64,000 bases of DNA from assembly GCF_010501065.1 (NCBI RefSeq), contig NZ_QVMM01000002.1:124001-188000 (forward strand), given 5' to 3'. The DNA is from Dysgonomonas sp. 216. GTDB lineage: Bacteria; Bacteroidota; Bacteroidia; Bacteroidales; Dysgonomonadaceae. This document shows, one piece after another, positions 8,728 through 16,215 of this stretch (position 1 is its first letter; the number at the start of each line of letters is the position of its first letter). Below the pieces are notes generated by a model that had not been told where the DNA came from, searched no databases, and saw only the letters and a list, made by a program, of their open reading frames with translations. The position numbers and the translations under genes were made by a program.

Positions 8728-9825
8728 ATGAGAAAGATCTATTATTGTTTTATCGTTATTTTCATCTTAATAAGTTCTGCGCCATTTTGGGGAATGCTTT
8801 TTTACACAGAAAATGCCAAGAATAGTGAGAACCGTAATATGGCACAATTTCCTCAATTTTCTATTTCTCATTCTACATCTTTTATTGTTGGCTTGAATAA
8901 TTTTATTATAGATCATCATGCGTTTAGAGATAAATTGTCGGACAGATACATGTCGTTCTTCAGAGAATATATGCATGAGAGTCCTATCCCTAACAGTGTT
9001 ATATTAGGAAAGGATGGTTGGTATTTTTTAGGAAACGAAAATAATTTCGCTTATAATAATGTATTAGGAGTAAGTCCGATAGATTTGGCAAACATAAAAC
9101 GCACGTGCGATAATATTCAAAAAATGAAACAATTTTGCGATAGTTTAGGAATAGGTTTTTATTTTGCTATTTCTCCCGATAAGGGAAGTGTTTATCCGCA
9201 GTATCTTCCACTAAAGGCTAATAAACAAATCCGCTTTAAATCGGTGTTAATAAGTGAACTGAAAAAAAACTATCAGATTAATACTATTGATATGGGAGAA
9301 TATATATATCCTTTGAAAGATAGTGTTACTTTATTCCTGAAAAATGATTCTCATTGGAATAATTACGGAGCTCTTCTTGGAACAAAAAAACTTATTCATG
9401 AAATTAGTAAAGATTATGATTTGAACATAATTGATGAAAATAAAACAATAATAGAACAAGTCGGAAAGACAGGGGGAGACTTAACTAACTTGCTTAAAAT
9501 ATATCCTAAGGAAACCGATTTTGTAATAAAAAACGACGAATTTGGTGAAATTGAAGAAATAAATGAAATGCTTAAAGGGTGTAATATAACTTATATAAGA
9601 AATCTCAATCAAAAATCTCAAATAACAGCATTAATTTATCGGGATTCTTTTTTTAATGCCGTAAAAAATCCTTTTTCAACTTCTATTAGGCGTGCATCTC
9701 TTATACGGAGCAATTGCTTCGACAGAGAATTGACATTACAGGAAATAGATAAGTTGGATAAAAAACCTGATTTTTTATTATTTCAGATTGTTGAAAGAAA
9801 TTTATCTATAATAAATTTCAGATAA
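8728..9825 (+). CDS. DHHW-family / AlgJ-AlgX-like SGNH acetyltransferase partner
   Basis: A 365-residue protein with one N-terminal membrane anchor and an extracytoplasmic SGNH-hydrolase-like domain. DHHAFRDKLSDRY near residue 56 matches the DHHW-type motif, and NDSHWNNYGA supplies the catalytic Asp-His of the SGNH fold; SPDKGSVYPQYLP is also typical of AlgX/AlgJ relatives. It probably receives the acyl group delivered by the upstream MBOAT protein and places it on a surface glycan. The four-base spacing supports one operon. Function is inferred from the pairing. Confidence 0.85.
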   Translation: MRKIYYCFIVIFILISSAPFWGMLFYTENAKNSENRNMAQFPQFSISHSTSFIVGLNNFIIDHHAFRDKLSDRYMSFFREYMHESPIPNSVILGKDGWYFLGNENNFAYNNVLGVSPIDLANIKRTCDNIQKMKQFCDSLGIGFYFAISPDKGSVYPQYLPLKANKQIRFKSVLISELKKNYQINTIDMGEYIYPLKDSVTLFLKNDSHWNNYGALLGTKKLIHEISKDYDLNIIDENKTIIEQVGKTGGDLTNLLKIYPKETDFVIKNDEFGEIEEINEMLKGCNITYIRNLNQKSQITALIYRDSFFNAVKNPFSTSIRRASLIRSNCFDRELTLQEIDKLDKKPDFLLFQIVERNLSIINFR

Positions 9826-9833
9826 ACTTATAC

Positions 9834-9841
9834 TAACTTTG
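9834..9841 (+). promoter_or_regulatory. -7 promoter element of the MarR gene
   Basis: TAACTTTG matches TAnnTTTG and lies 32 bases before the 9874 start. Confidence 0.6.
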
Positions 9842-9873
9842 GCAAGTAAGGGTTTTAATGCATACAAAATTAA

Positions 9874-10329
9874 ATGAAGATAGAAGACGAATTCAAAGAA
9901 CTTGACCTTATTTTCCCGATTATAAATGGGAAAGTATCTATTGCCATAAACCGTAAATTGTACAGGAACTTCAAAAAAGAAGGGCTGGATATTACACCTG
10001 AACAATGGACTGTATTGTCTTTTCTTTGGAAGGAAGACGGTATTACCCAACAGGTATTATGCGATGCAACTTTTAAAGACAAACCCAGTATGACCCGTCT
10101 TATCGACAATTTAGTTAAGCAAAAACTAGTGTACCGTAAAACTCCGCCAACCGATCGTAGGGCAAATCTTATATACTTGACCGAGGCAGGACATTCTATA
10201 CAGGAACGTGCCGAAGTAGCAGTTTACGATACCATGAAATATGCACTTGCTGGAATAGACGAAAAAGGCATCGAAGAAGTCCGACGCCTTTTGAAAATAG
10301 TTTTCGATAACCTAAAAGAATCATTGTAA
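9874..10329 (+). CDS. MarR-family transcriptional regulator
   Basis: A 151-residue winged-helix regulator. The recognition region ITQQVLCDATFKDKPSMTRLIDNL is followed by the wing VYRKTPPTDRRANLIYLTEAG, which is the MarR signature, with dimerisation helices at both ends. Such proteins usually repress efflux or stress genes and respond to small aromatic ligands. It is monocistronic, with its own -7 element, and converges on the ECF sigma gene with only three bases between stops. No target is evident nearby. Confidence 0.92.
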   Translation: MKIEDEFKELDLIFPIINGKVSIAINRKLYRNFKKEGLDITPEQWTVLSFLWKEDGITQQVLCDATFKDKPSMTRLIDNLVKQKLVYRKTPPTDRRANLIYLTEAGHSIQERAEVAVYDTMKYALAGIDEKGIEEVRRLLKIVFDNLKESL

Positions 10330-10332
10330 CCT

Positions 10333-10911
10333 CTACTCCGATAATAAATCTTCGTACAAATCCAATAACCGTTTCCTTAAATGAAGCACAGCGTAGCGCT
10401 TACGCGAAATAAGAGTGTTTACGCCTATACCTGTAGCTTCTGATATTTCTTTGAAAGAAAAACCTTCCAGTTCGGTCAGTTCAAAAACTTCCCGCTGTTC
10501 GGGAGGTAATTCCGATAAAGATTGTTCCAATTCTTCCCAAACCAGTGTTTTCATAAAATCAGTTTCCGGCGAATCTATTTCCAAAAGCATTTGGGTAATA
10601 TCCCGAACTACCACTTCGTCGTCGTCCGAGTCGTGAAAGTATGGTAATTCCTCTTCCTTGTGTTTGCGGCTTTTATCAATAATCTGATTACGTGCCACCG
10701 AATACAACCATGCCGACATTTGCTCGATAGGATTTTCTTCGAGATCGATTCTGCTTAGCTGATAAAACACATTGTGCAGGATATCTTCACAATCTTCTTT
10801 CGAAGGTATATGCTTTGCAATAAATCCTTTAAGCGGCAAACGATAGGTGTTGTATATTTCCGCAACATCTGCCGCATTTGGGTTCTTATTTACGAAATCG
10901 TTTTTTTTCAT
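10333..10911 (-). CDS. ECF-type RNA polymerase sigma factor
   Basis: A 192-residue extracytoplasmic-function sigma factor. Region 2 is at about residues 25-95 (EDILHNVFYQLSR, MSAWLYSVARNQIIDKSRK) and region 4 at about 130-185 (LPPEQREVFELTELEGFSFKEI split by the usual helix-turn-helix, then GIGVNTLISRKRYA). An acidic linker (FHDSDDDEVVV) joins them. It is last in a three-gene operon after a ferredoxin and a small membrane protein; its ATG overlaps the previous stop by one base. No classical anti-sigma gene is next to it, so the membrane protein may fill that role. Confidence 0.92.
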   Translation of the reverse strand: MKKNDFVNKNPNAADVAEIYNTYRLPLKGFIAKHIPSKEDCEDILHNVFYQLSRIDLEENPIEQMSAWLYSVARNQIIDKSRKHKEEELPYFHDSDDDEVVVRDITQMLLEIDSPETDFMKTLVWEELEQSLSELPPEQREVFELTELEGFSFKEISEATGIGVNTLISRKRYAVLHLRKRLLDLYEDLLSE

Positions 10912-11267
10912 TAGTCTTCGAGTCCCGATTTTTCATTCTCAGGCTCACAACAATTGCCTATCATACGTTGACGTATAAATTCCCGGCGTTCGTCGCGCGA
11001 CATATTTTTCATTTTTTCTTTAAACTCGCGGTGTTGCTTTTTGTTATGGCGTCCACCCCAATGGTTAAAATTACCATGCCTCCCGAATCCGCCGAACAAC
11101 AATTTACTTAATATAATCAGCCCTGCTGCCTGGCAGTAGCTGATGGCCGACCAACCTATAATAGATGGAATAAGCGCATTCCACAATAACATTACCACGG
11201 CTGTTGCTGCTGCAAATATTGCAACAAATGCCAATATGTGTAAAAACACTCTGAAACTTTTTTTCAT
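10911..11267 (-). CDS. Small two-helix membrane protein with charged, metal-ligand-rich tail
   Basis: A 118-residue protein with two hydrophobic segments (about residues 8-32 and 38-60), then a glycine/histidine-rich stretch (FGRHGNFNHWGGRHNKKQH) and a charged helix FKEKMKNMSRDERREFIRQRM, ending with a Cys-Cys pair. I know similar proteins encoded beside ECF sigma factors in Bacteroidales, but none with a proven function. It sits between the ferredoxin (five-base gap) and the sigma factor (one-base overlap). The His/Cys content suggests metal or redox sensing and control of the sigma factor; that is inference. The tail motif recurs twice in the 100-residue protein at 36266. Confidence 0.8.
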   Translation of the reverse strand: MKKSFRVFLHILAFVAIFAAATAVVMLLWNALIPSIIGWSAISYCQAAGLIILSKLLFGGFGRHGNFNHWGGRHNKKQHREFKEKMKNMSRDERREFIRQRMIGNCCEPENEKSGLED

Positions 11268-11272
11268 AACTT

Positions 11273-11515
11273 TTATTTTTTAATTATTTCTATTGCACTA
11301 AATACACAAGCTTGTACGCATTTTCCGCATCCGCTACATCTTTCGGGATGTTCGATTACAGCACAAGGGCTGCCGGACTCCCAATATATCGATAATACAT
11401 CGCGGCGACATGCTTCGGCACAATATCCGCAAGCTATACAGTCTTTCAACGAGATAAACAAATACGATTTCTCGTTACTCTTTTTAAAACACTTCTTTAA
11501 TAAATTAATACCCAT
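11273..11515 (-). CDS. 4Fe-4S dicluster ferredoxin-like protein
   Basis: An 80-residue protein with two CxxCxxCxxxC cluster-binding motifs, CIACGYCAEAC and CSGCGKCVQAC, each of which should hold a 4Fe-4S cluster. The first 20 residues are basic and not part of the ferredoxin fold. It leads an operon with a small membrane protein and an ECF sigma factor, which is unusual for a housekeeping ferredoxin and suggests a redox role in that module. No TAnnTTTG element was found upstream. Confidence 0.88.
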   Translation of the reverse strand: MGINLLKKCFKKSNEKSYLFISLKDCIACGYCAEACRRDVLSIYWESGSPCAVIEHPERCSGCGKCVQACVFSAIEIIKK

Positions 11516-11610
11516 CGCTTTTCAACTAATAACTATTTATGGACATGTTGCTATTATTGAAGACGAACGAGGCTGAAATATATTTTAAATATAACTGATT
11601 TTTTTTCTTT

Positions 11611-11649
11611 CAGCATTTTTTTATTCCTTCTATATTCTGTAAAATGCTG
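11611..11649. other. Hairpin upstream of rnpB
   Basis: CAGCATTTT pairs with AAAATGCTG (9 bp) around a 21-base loop in the 216-base spacer between the ferredoxin and RNase P RNA. A TATTTTTG element follows at 11651-11658 and could be a second upstream promoter for rnpB. Its role is unclear. Confidence 0.35.
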
Positions 11650-11719
11650 ATATTTTTGTTGTTGTGCGTAACGCCTGAGCTTTTATAGATCTTAACTGAT
11701 TAACGGTTAAAATAATCGC

Positions 11720-11727
11720 TATCTTTG
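11720..11727 (+). promoter_or_regulatory. -7 promoter element of rnpB
   Basis: TATCTTTG matches TAnnTTTG and ends four bases before the predicted 5' end of the RNA, as expected. Confidence 0.75.
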
Positions 11728-11731
11728 CGGT

Positions 11732-12089
11732 AGTGCAGCAGGTCGGTTTGTCGCTGTCCGCTTTGGCGGAAAGAGGAAAGTCCGGGCAACACAGAGCATC
11801 ACATTTCTTAACGGGAAGCTATCCGCGAGGGTAGAGTAGGGTAACAGAAAATAACCGCCTGTTTTTCGGGTAAGGGTGAAAAGGTGGGGTAAGAGCCTAC
11901 CGGTTGGGGCAGCAATGTCCTGAGCCGTACCTCTTGTGAGTTGCAAGACCATGTATACCAACGCATGTAGGGTTGCTCGCCCGATGTTGGGGGGTAGGTC
12001 GCTAGAGCCATTTGGTGACATCTGGCGTAGATAAATGACAAACACTCTGTTTACGGAGTACAGAACCCGGCTTACAGACAGGCTGCACT
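11732..12089 (+). ncRNA. rnpB: RNase P RNA, bacterial class A
   Basis: The catalytic RNA of ribonuclease P, which matures tRNA 5' ends. The conserved 5' core GAGGAAAGTCCGGGC is at about 11772-11787, and the 3' conserved block ACAGAACCCGGCTTACAG at 12060-12077. The ends were set by helix P1: AGTGCAGC at 11732-11739 pairs with GCTGCACT at 12082-12089, giving about 358 nt, normal for type A. A T-run follows. A -7 promoter element lies just upstream. Confidence 0.95.
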
Positions 12090-12156
12090 TTTTTGCAAAT
12101 AAGTGAACTTTATATACTATGTTGATTGTTTATAAGATTTAACCTTGTATAAATAA

Positions 12157-13482
12157 ATGGTTAGCCGGATAAAACATAGAATTCAGAAGATAATAAAATT
12201 CTTATCGTACGATATATGGAGAATCGATAAAGATTCTACAAGCTCGTCGAAGCTTAGTTTATACAATGTAATCAAGTCGTTTATTCTTGCATTTCGCAAC
12301 ATCAATGCATCGCAGCTGAACACACGTGCCAGCTCGCTTACATACAGTACACTGCTTTCTATGGTGCCGTTGTTGGCTATCTTGTTTGCAATAGCAAGAG
12401 GCTTTGGTTTTCAGAATATTGTTAAAAGCGAATTGTTCCATTATTTCGAGGGACAGCAAACTGCGCTCGAAAAGGCAATGCAGTTTGTCGATGAATCGCT
12501 TAAATACGCATCCGGAGGCGTATTTGTTGGCGTGGGTATAATTATGTTGCTATACACAGTAATAAGTTTGATGTCGAATATAGAAGAAAACTTCAATAAT
12601 ATTTGGCGTGTAAGCCAAGGGCGTTCTTATTACAGGCAATTTACCGATTATATGGCTTTGTTTCTTATTGCTCCTGTTTTTCTGATATGTAATTCGGGAT
12701 TAACTATTTTCCTGAACTCATCTCTCGATATCGATTTTATCGGCTTTTTCATTAGCCCTGTCGTTAAGTTTATACCGTTTGTAATTACTATATTGTTGTT
12801 TACTTTCTTTTATGTTTATATTCCAAACACTAAAGTAAAGTTTACGAGTGCCTTGTTTGGTGGATTTTTTGCAGGATTAGCATTTCAGCTTTTTCAGATC
12901 ATTTATATTAGCGGGCAAATATGGATATCGAAATACAATGCAATATATGGTAGCTTTGCGGCTTTGCCTTTATTACTGCTTTGGTTGCAGCTTTCGTGGC
13001 TCATTTGTTTGATTGGAGCCGAGTTGTCGTTTGCCAGTCAAAATATTGAGAAATATAGTTTCGAGCGAGAGATAAATAACATAAGTCGCCGTTATAAGGA
13101 TTTTCTTGTATTATTATTATCAACTCTTATTGTAAAGCGTTTCGAGATAGGGGGAATGCCTTACACTGCAAATGAATTATCGGCAACGTACAAAATACCA
13201 ACAAAGCTGACGAATGATACGCTGACTTTCCTTCACAAAATCGGGATAATTGTATCAACACCAACTCATGACGATCTTGTTCCGGCGTATATTCCGGCAA
13301 TAGATATAAATAAAATAACAGTGAATTATTTATTCGAAAAGGCCGACTTGTATGGTTCCGAAGATTTTAAAATAGATGTGACGGACAAATTTAATGCTGA
13401 ATGGAAAGTTGTTTCTGATTTACGGACAGTAAATGAAAATCGAAACGCTTTGCTTAAAGACTTGTCTATGAGTGTTTTATAG
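12157..13482 (+). CDS. YihY/virulence factor BrkB family membrane protein
   Basis: A 441-residue inner membrane protein of the YihY/BrkB family (formerly called ribonuclease BN in error). The domain spans about residues 40-300 with six hydrophobic helices; NTRASSLTYSTLLSMVPLLA and the later YGSFAALPLLLLWLQLSWLI are the family hallmarks. A C-terminal soluble extension of about 140 residues resembles a winged-helix-like domain (ANELSATYKIPTKLTNDTL). Its cellular role is not established. It follows rnpB by 67 bases. Confidence 0.92.
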   Translation: MVSRIKHRIQKIIKFLSYDIWRIDKDSTSSSKLSLYNVIKSFILAFRNINASQLNTRASSLTYSTLLSMVPLLAILFAIARGFGFQNIVKSELFHYFEGQQTALEKAMQFVDESLKYASGGVFVGVGIIMLLYTVISLMSNIEENFNNIWRVSQGRSYYRQFTDYMALFLIAPVFLICNSGLTIFLNSSLDIDFIGFFISPVVKFIPFVITILLFTFFYVYIPNTKVKFTSALFGGFFAGLAFQLFQIIYISGQIWISKYNAIYGSFAALPLLLLWLQLSWLICLIGAELSFASQNIEKYSFEREINNISRRYKDFLVLLLSTLIVKRFEIGGMPYTANELSATYKIPTKLTNDTLTFLHKIGIIVSTPTHDDLVPAYIPAIDINKITVNYLFEKADLYGSEDFKIDVTDKFNAEWKVVSDLRTVNENRNALLKDLSMSVL

Positions 13483-13488
13483 TGGAGT

Positions 13489-13511
13489 TGTCAGCTGATT
13501 TTATGCTGACA
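13489..13511. terminator. Hairpin between convergent BrkB and DUF6340 genes
   Basis: GTCAGC and GCTGAC form a short stem around a nine-base AT-rich loop, between two convergent stops 33 bases apart. There is no long T-run, so termination strength is uncertain. Confidence 0.45.
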
Positions 13512-13515
13512 GGTA

Positions 13516-14571
13516 TTATTTCCTAAGCAATTCCATGTCTTTAACTCTTCGGGCTAATTCTTTCGAATATTCTTTATCCCTGATTTCGTTCATTGCATCA
13601 TTCTCCGATTTATTTTTCAGATCAACGGAGTTGTATAAATCAACAGCTTGCAGACTCCATTCGAAAGCCGATTCTATATTATCCTGCATTTCATTTGCTA
13701 CGGCAATATTCGAGGCTAGTTTAGCTTTTTTTATGGGCTTGGTTTCTTTGTCGAAAAGGTTTTCCCATACAGATGCAGCATCATCCCATCTGTTTCCCGA
13801 AGCTTTTGCCGCGGCTTGTCGCATATTAGTGCTTCCATTGGTGTAATACCATCGGGTTTGGTTTTCCCAATAAGGTGTAAACATTTTTACCATTTCGCTA
13901 CCTATATATATAGCTCCTTGATATAGTACTTTTTTGCGAGGATAAGGTATTTCTTCTAATTCGGGGTTAAAGTCTGTTATTTTAAGGTCTCGGTATTTAG
14001 TATTCTCCCATTGTAGGGTGTCCTGATACAAAATAGATGGTGATATTAACAATCCTTTAGCCGAATAAATTCTGAAACGGGCTTCGATGTATAACTTCAT
14101 CTTCTCTTGTGTTAGTCCGTCGCCTAGAGGCGCAGCTTTTTTTTCGGATTGCATAATCAATTTATCCAAAGATATTATGCCATCTGCTTCTTCTGTTTGT
14201 GCTATTTGTTGAACAGTGGACGAATCGATTTGTAATTCGTGTAAAAAAGACCCTGTTTGACGCAAAGGACTTTTAAGGGAGGTAACTTTGTCAAAAAACT
14301 TTTCCTCTTCTAAAAACTGGGCTAATGACTCTATCAGAACAGTGCTTACACTGTCGCTGGATACCGAAATGCTTTCTTCGCTATTCCCAATTATGTTTTT
14401 ATGTCCTATATCGGCCGGTTGCGTTATTGTGTTATCCACAATAACAACATTTTTTATGTCAAGAGGGAGGGGATATTGAGCGGGTTTTTGTATTTCAATA
14501 TTAAAAAATTCTGTAGTAGCACACGAAATCATTAACAATGATAGTATACAAGCTGAAATGTACTTTTTCAT
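13516..14571 (-). CDS. DUF6340-family lipoprotein with TPR-like C-terminus
   Basis: A 351-residue lipoprotein with the lipobox LMISC (Cys17). The segment after it, QKPAQYPLPLDIKNVVIVDN, and the spacing of later blocks match DUF6340, a Bacteroidales family of unknown function. The last 110 residues (AAAKASGNRWDDAASVWENLF and following helices) look like TPR repeats. It is probably anchored to the outer membrane and may act in envelope assembly, but no function is proven. It is a single gene, ugd lying upstream behind a terminator. Confidence 0.82.
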   Translation of the reverse strand: MKKYISACILSLLMISCATTEFFNIEIQKPAQYPLPLDIKNVVIVDNTITQPADIGHKNIIGNSEESISVSSDSVSTVLIESLAQFLEEEKFFDKVTSLKSPLRQTGSFLHELQIDSSTVQQIAQTEEADGIISLDKLIMQSEKKAAPLGDGLTQEKMKLYIEARFRIYSAKGLLISPSILYQDTLQWENTKYRDLKITDFNPELEEIPYPRKKVLYQGAIYIGSEMVKMFTPYWENQTRWYYTNGSTNMRQAAAKASGNRWDDAASVWENLFDKETKPIKKAKLASNIAVANEMQDNIESAFEWSLQAVDLYNSVDLKNKSENDAMNEIRDKEYSKELARRVKDMELLRK

Positions 14572-14617
14572 TTTCTCTCCACTTTTAGGTGATAATGTTG
14601 CCTTAAAGTTAAAAGAA

Positions 14618-14661
14618 AAAACTTTCGGGAAAAAGAAATATTCTTTTATTCCGAAAGTTTT
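14618..14661 (-). terminator. Terminator of ugd
   Basis: On the minus strand AAAACTTTCGG pairs with CCGAAAGTTTT (11 bp) and is followed by TTCTTTT. It lies 39 bases after the ugd stop. Confidence 0.75.
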
Positions 14662-14699
14662 AGTATATTTTCTGATAACAAAAACGAACCGTCTGAAGC

Positions 14700-16031
14700 T
14701 TATCTGTCAGTAGATGCGTTTCCTATACTGTAATAGGAGAAACCTGCTTCGTTAAGTTCTTGTTTGTTATATATATTACGCCCGTCGAAAACAACATTGC
14801 CTTTAGCTACTTTTTTCACAACCGACCAAGATGGTAGTCTGAACTCGTTCCATTCCGTAACTAAAACAATGGCATCGGCCTCAAGGGCAGAGTCGTATAT
14901 ATCCTTTGAGTAATGTACACTGTCGCCTATTCTTTTATGTGTTTCTTCCATGGCGATAGGGTCAAATACTCTTACTTTTGCTCCGGCCTCTAGTAAATGA
15001 TTTATCAATACCAAGGAAGGTGCTTCGCGCATATCGTCAGTTTTTGGCTTGAACGACAATCCCCATATTGCAAATGTTTTTCCTTTAATATCTCCGGCAA
15101 AGTGTTTGTTTATCTTTTCGAAAAGTACGTTCTTTTGCTTTTCATTAACTTCCTCAACAGCTTCGAGTACTTTCATGTCGTATCCGTATTTTTTAGCTGT
15201 TTTAATTAATGCTTTAACATCTTTAGGGAAGCAGCTGCCGCCGTATCCGCATCCTGCATACAAAAACTTAGATCCAATGCGCACATCGGAGCCAATACCT
15301 GTGCGTACTTTATTCACATCCGCGCCTACTAACTCGCAAAGGTTAGCAATATCGTTCATAAAGCTGATACGGGTTGCCAGCATTGCATTTGCGGCGTATT
15401 TAATCATTTCGGCCGAAGGAATATCGGTGTAAATCATTCGGTAGTTGTTGATCGTAAACGGCTTATATAGTTTATCCATCAACTCTTTGGCCCTTTCCGA
15501 TTCAATACCTACAACAACTCTGTCGGGGTGCATAAAATCATCAAGCGCTGCACCTTCTTTCAAAAATTCAGGATTGGATGCTACATCGAATTTTAAATCC
15601 GACATGTTTCTTTTGTCCAATTCATCTTGAATGGCTTTTTTTACTAATTGAGCTGTTCCTACCGGAACAGTACTTTTAGTAACAACCAGAACATATTTAT
15701 TCAGATTTTTTCCTATTGTACGTGCAACGTCCAGAACATATTTTAGATCGGCACTTCCATCTTCATCCGGAGGAGTTCCTACGGCACTAAAAACAACATC
15801 TACATCGTTAAGTATTGCACTAAGGTCAGTGGAAAAATGTAACCGTCCGGCGTCGTAGTTTTTCTTTACCATGTCTTCCAGTCCCGGTTCATAGATGGGG
15901 ATGATACCTTTTTTTAGATTTTCTATTTTTGTTGCATCAACATCTATACAATAAACATCGGTTCCAACTTCAGAGAAACAGGTTCCGGTAACAAGTCCAA
16001 CATATCCGGTTCCAACGATTGCTATTTTCAT
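14700..16031 (-). CDS. ugd: UDP-glucose 6-dehydrogenase
   Basis: A 443-residue enzyme that oxidises UDP-glucose to UDP-glucuronate with two NAD+, feeding acidic sugars into surface polysaccharides. The N-terminal Rossmann motif GTGYVGLVTGTCFSEVG, the central helix region FLKEGAALDDFMHPDRVVVG and the catalytic Cys267 in GYGGSCFPKDVKAL are all present. The C-terminal UDP-binding domain has WGLSFKPKTDDMREAPS. Length and motifs are normal. It is transcribed alone, with its own -7 element and terminator. Confidence 0.95.
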   Translation of the reverse strand: MKIAIVGTGYVGLVTGTCFSEVGTDVYCIDVDATKIENLKKGIIPIYEPGLEDMVKKNYDAGRLHFSTDLSAILNDVDVVFSAVGTPPDEDGSADLKYVLDVARTIGKNLNKYVLVVTKSTVPVGTAQLVKKAIQDELDKRNMSDLKFDVASNPEFLKEGAALDDFMHPDRVVVGIESERAKELMDKLYKPFTINNYRMIYTDIPSAEMIKYAANAMLATRISFMNDIANLCELVGADVNKVRTGIGSDVRIGSKFLYAGCGYGGSCFPKDVKALIKTAKKYGYDMKVLEAVEEVNEKQKNVLFEKINKHFAGDIKGKTFAIWGLSFKPKTDDMREAPSLVLINHLLEAGAKVRVFDPIAMEETHKRIGDSVHYSKDIYDSALEADAIVLVTEWNEFRLPSWSVVKKVAKGNVVFDGRNIYNKQELNEAGFSYYSIGNASTDR

Positions 16032-16069
16032 AAGTTTATGTTATAATAAAACTTCAGTTTTTTAGTTTA

Positions 16070-16077
16070 CAAATATA
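16070..16077 (-). promoter_or_regulatory. -7 promoter element of ugd
   Basis: Minus-strand TATATTTG matches TAnnTTTG, 39 bases upstream of the start. Confidence 0.65.
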
Positions 16078-16162
16078 GCTTATTCTTTTTTTATAGGAAA
16101 ATTATATAGACCGCAGTATCACGAAAATAGCTTATATTTTCGGTTTTATTCAACCGAAAAGT

Positions 16163-16170
16163 TATATTTG
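16163..16170 (+). promoter_or_regulatory. -7 promoter element of the PorZ-like gene
   Basis: TATATTTG matches TAnnTTTG, 46 bases before the 16216 start. Confidence 0.65.
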
Positions 16171-16215
16171 CATTATAAATTGTACATTAGCATTACATAA
16201 ATTATTAAGAGGGGC

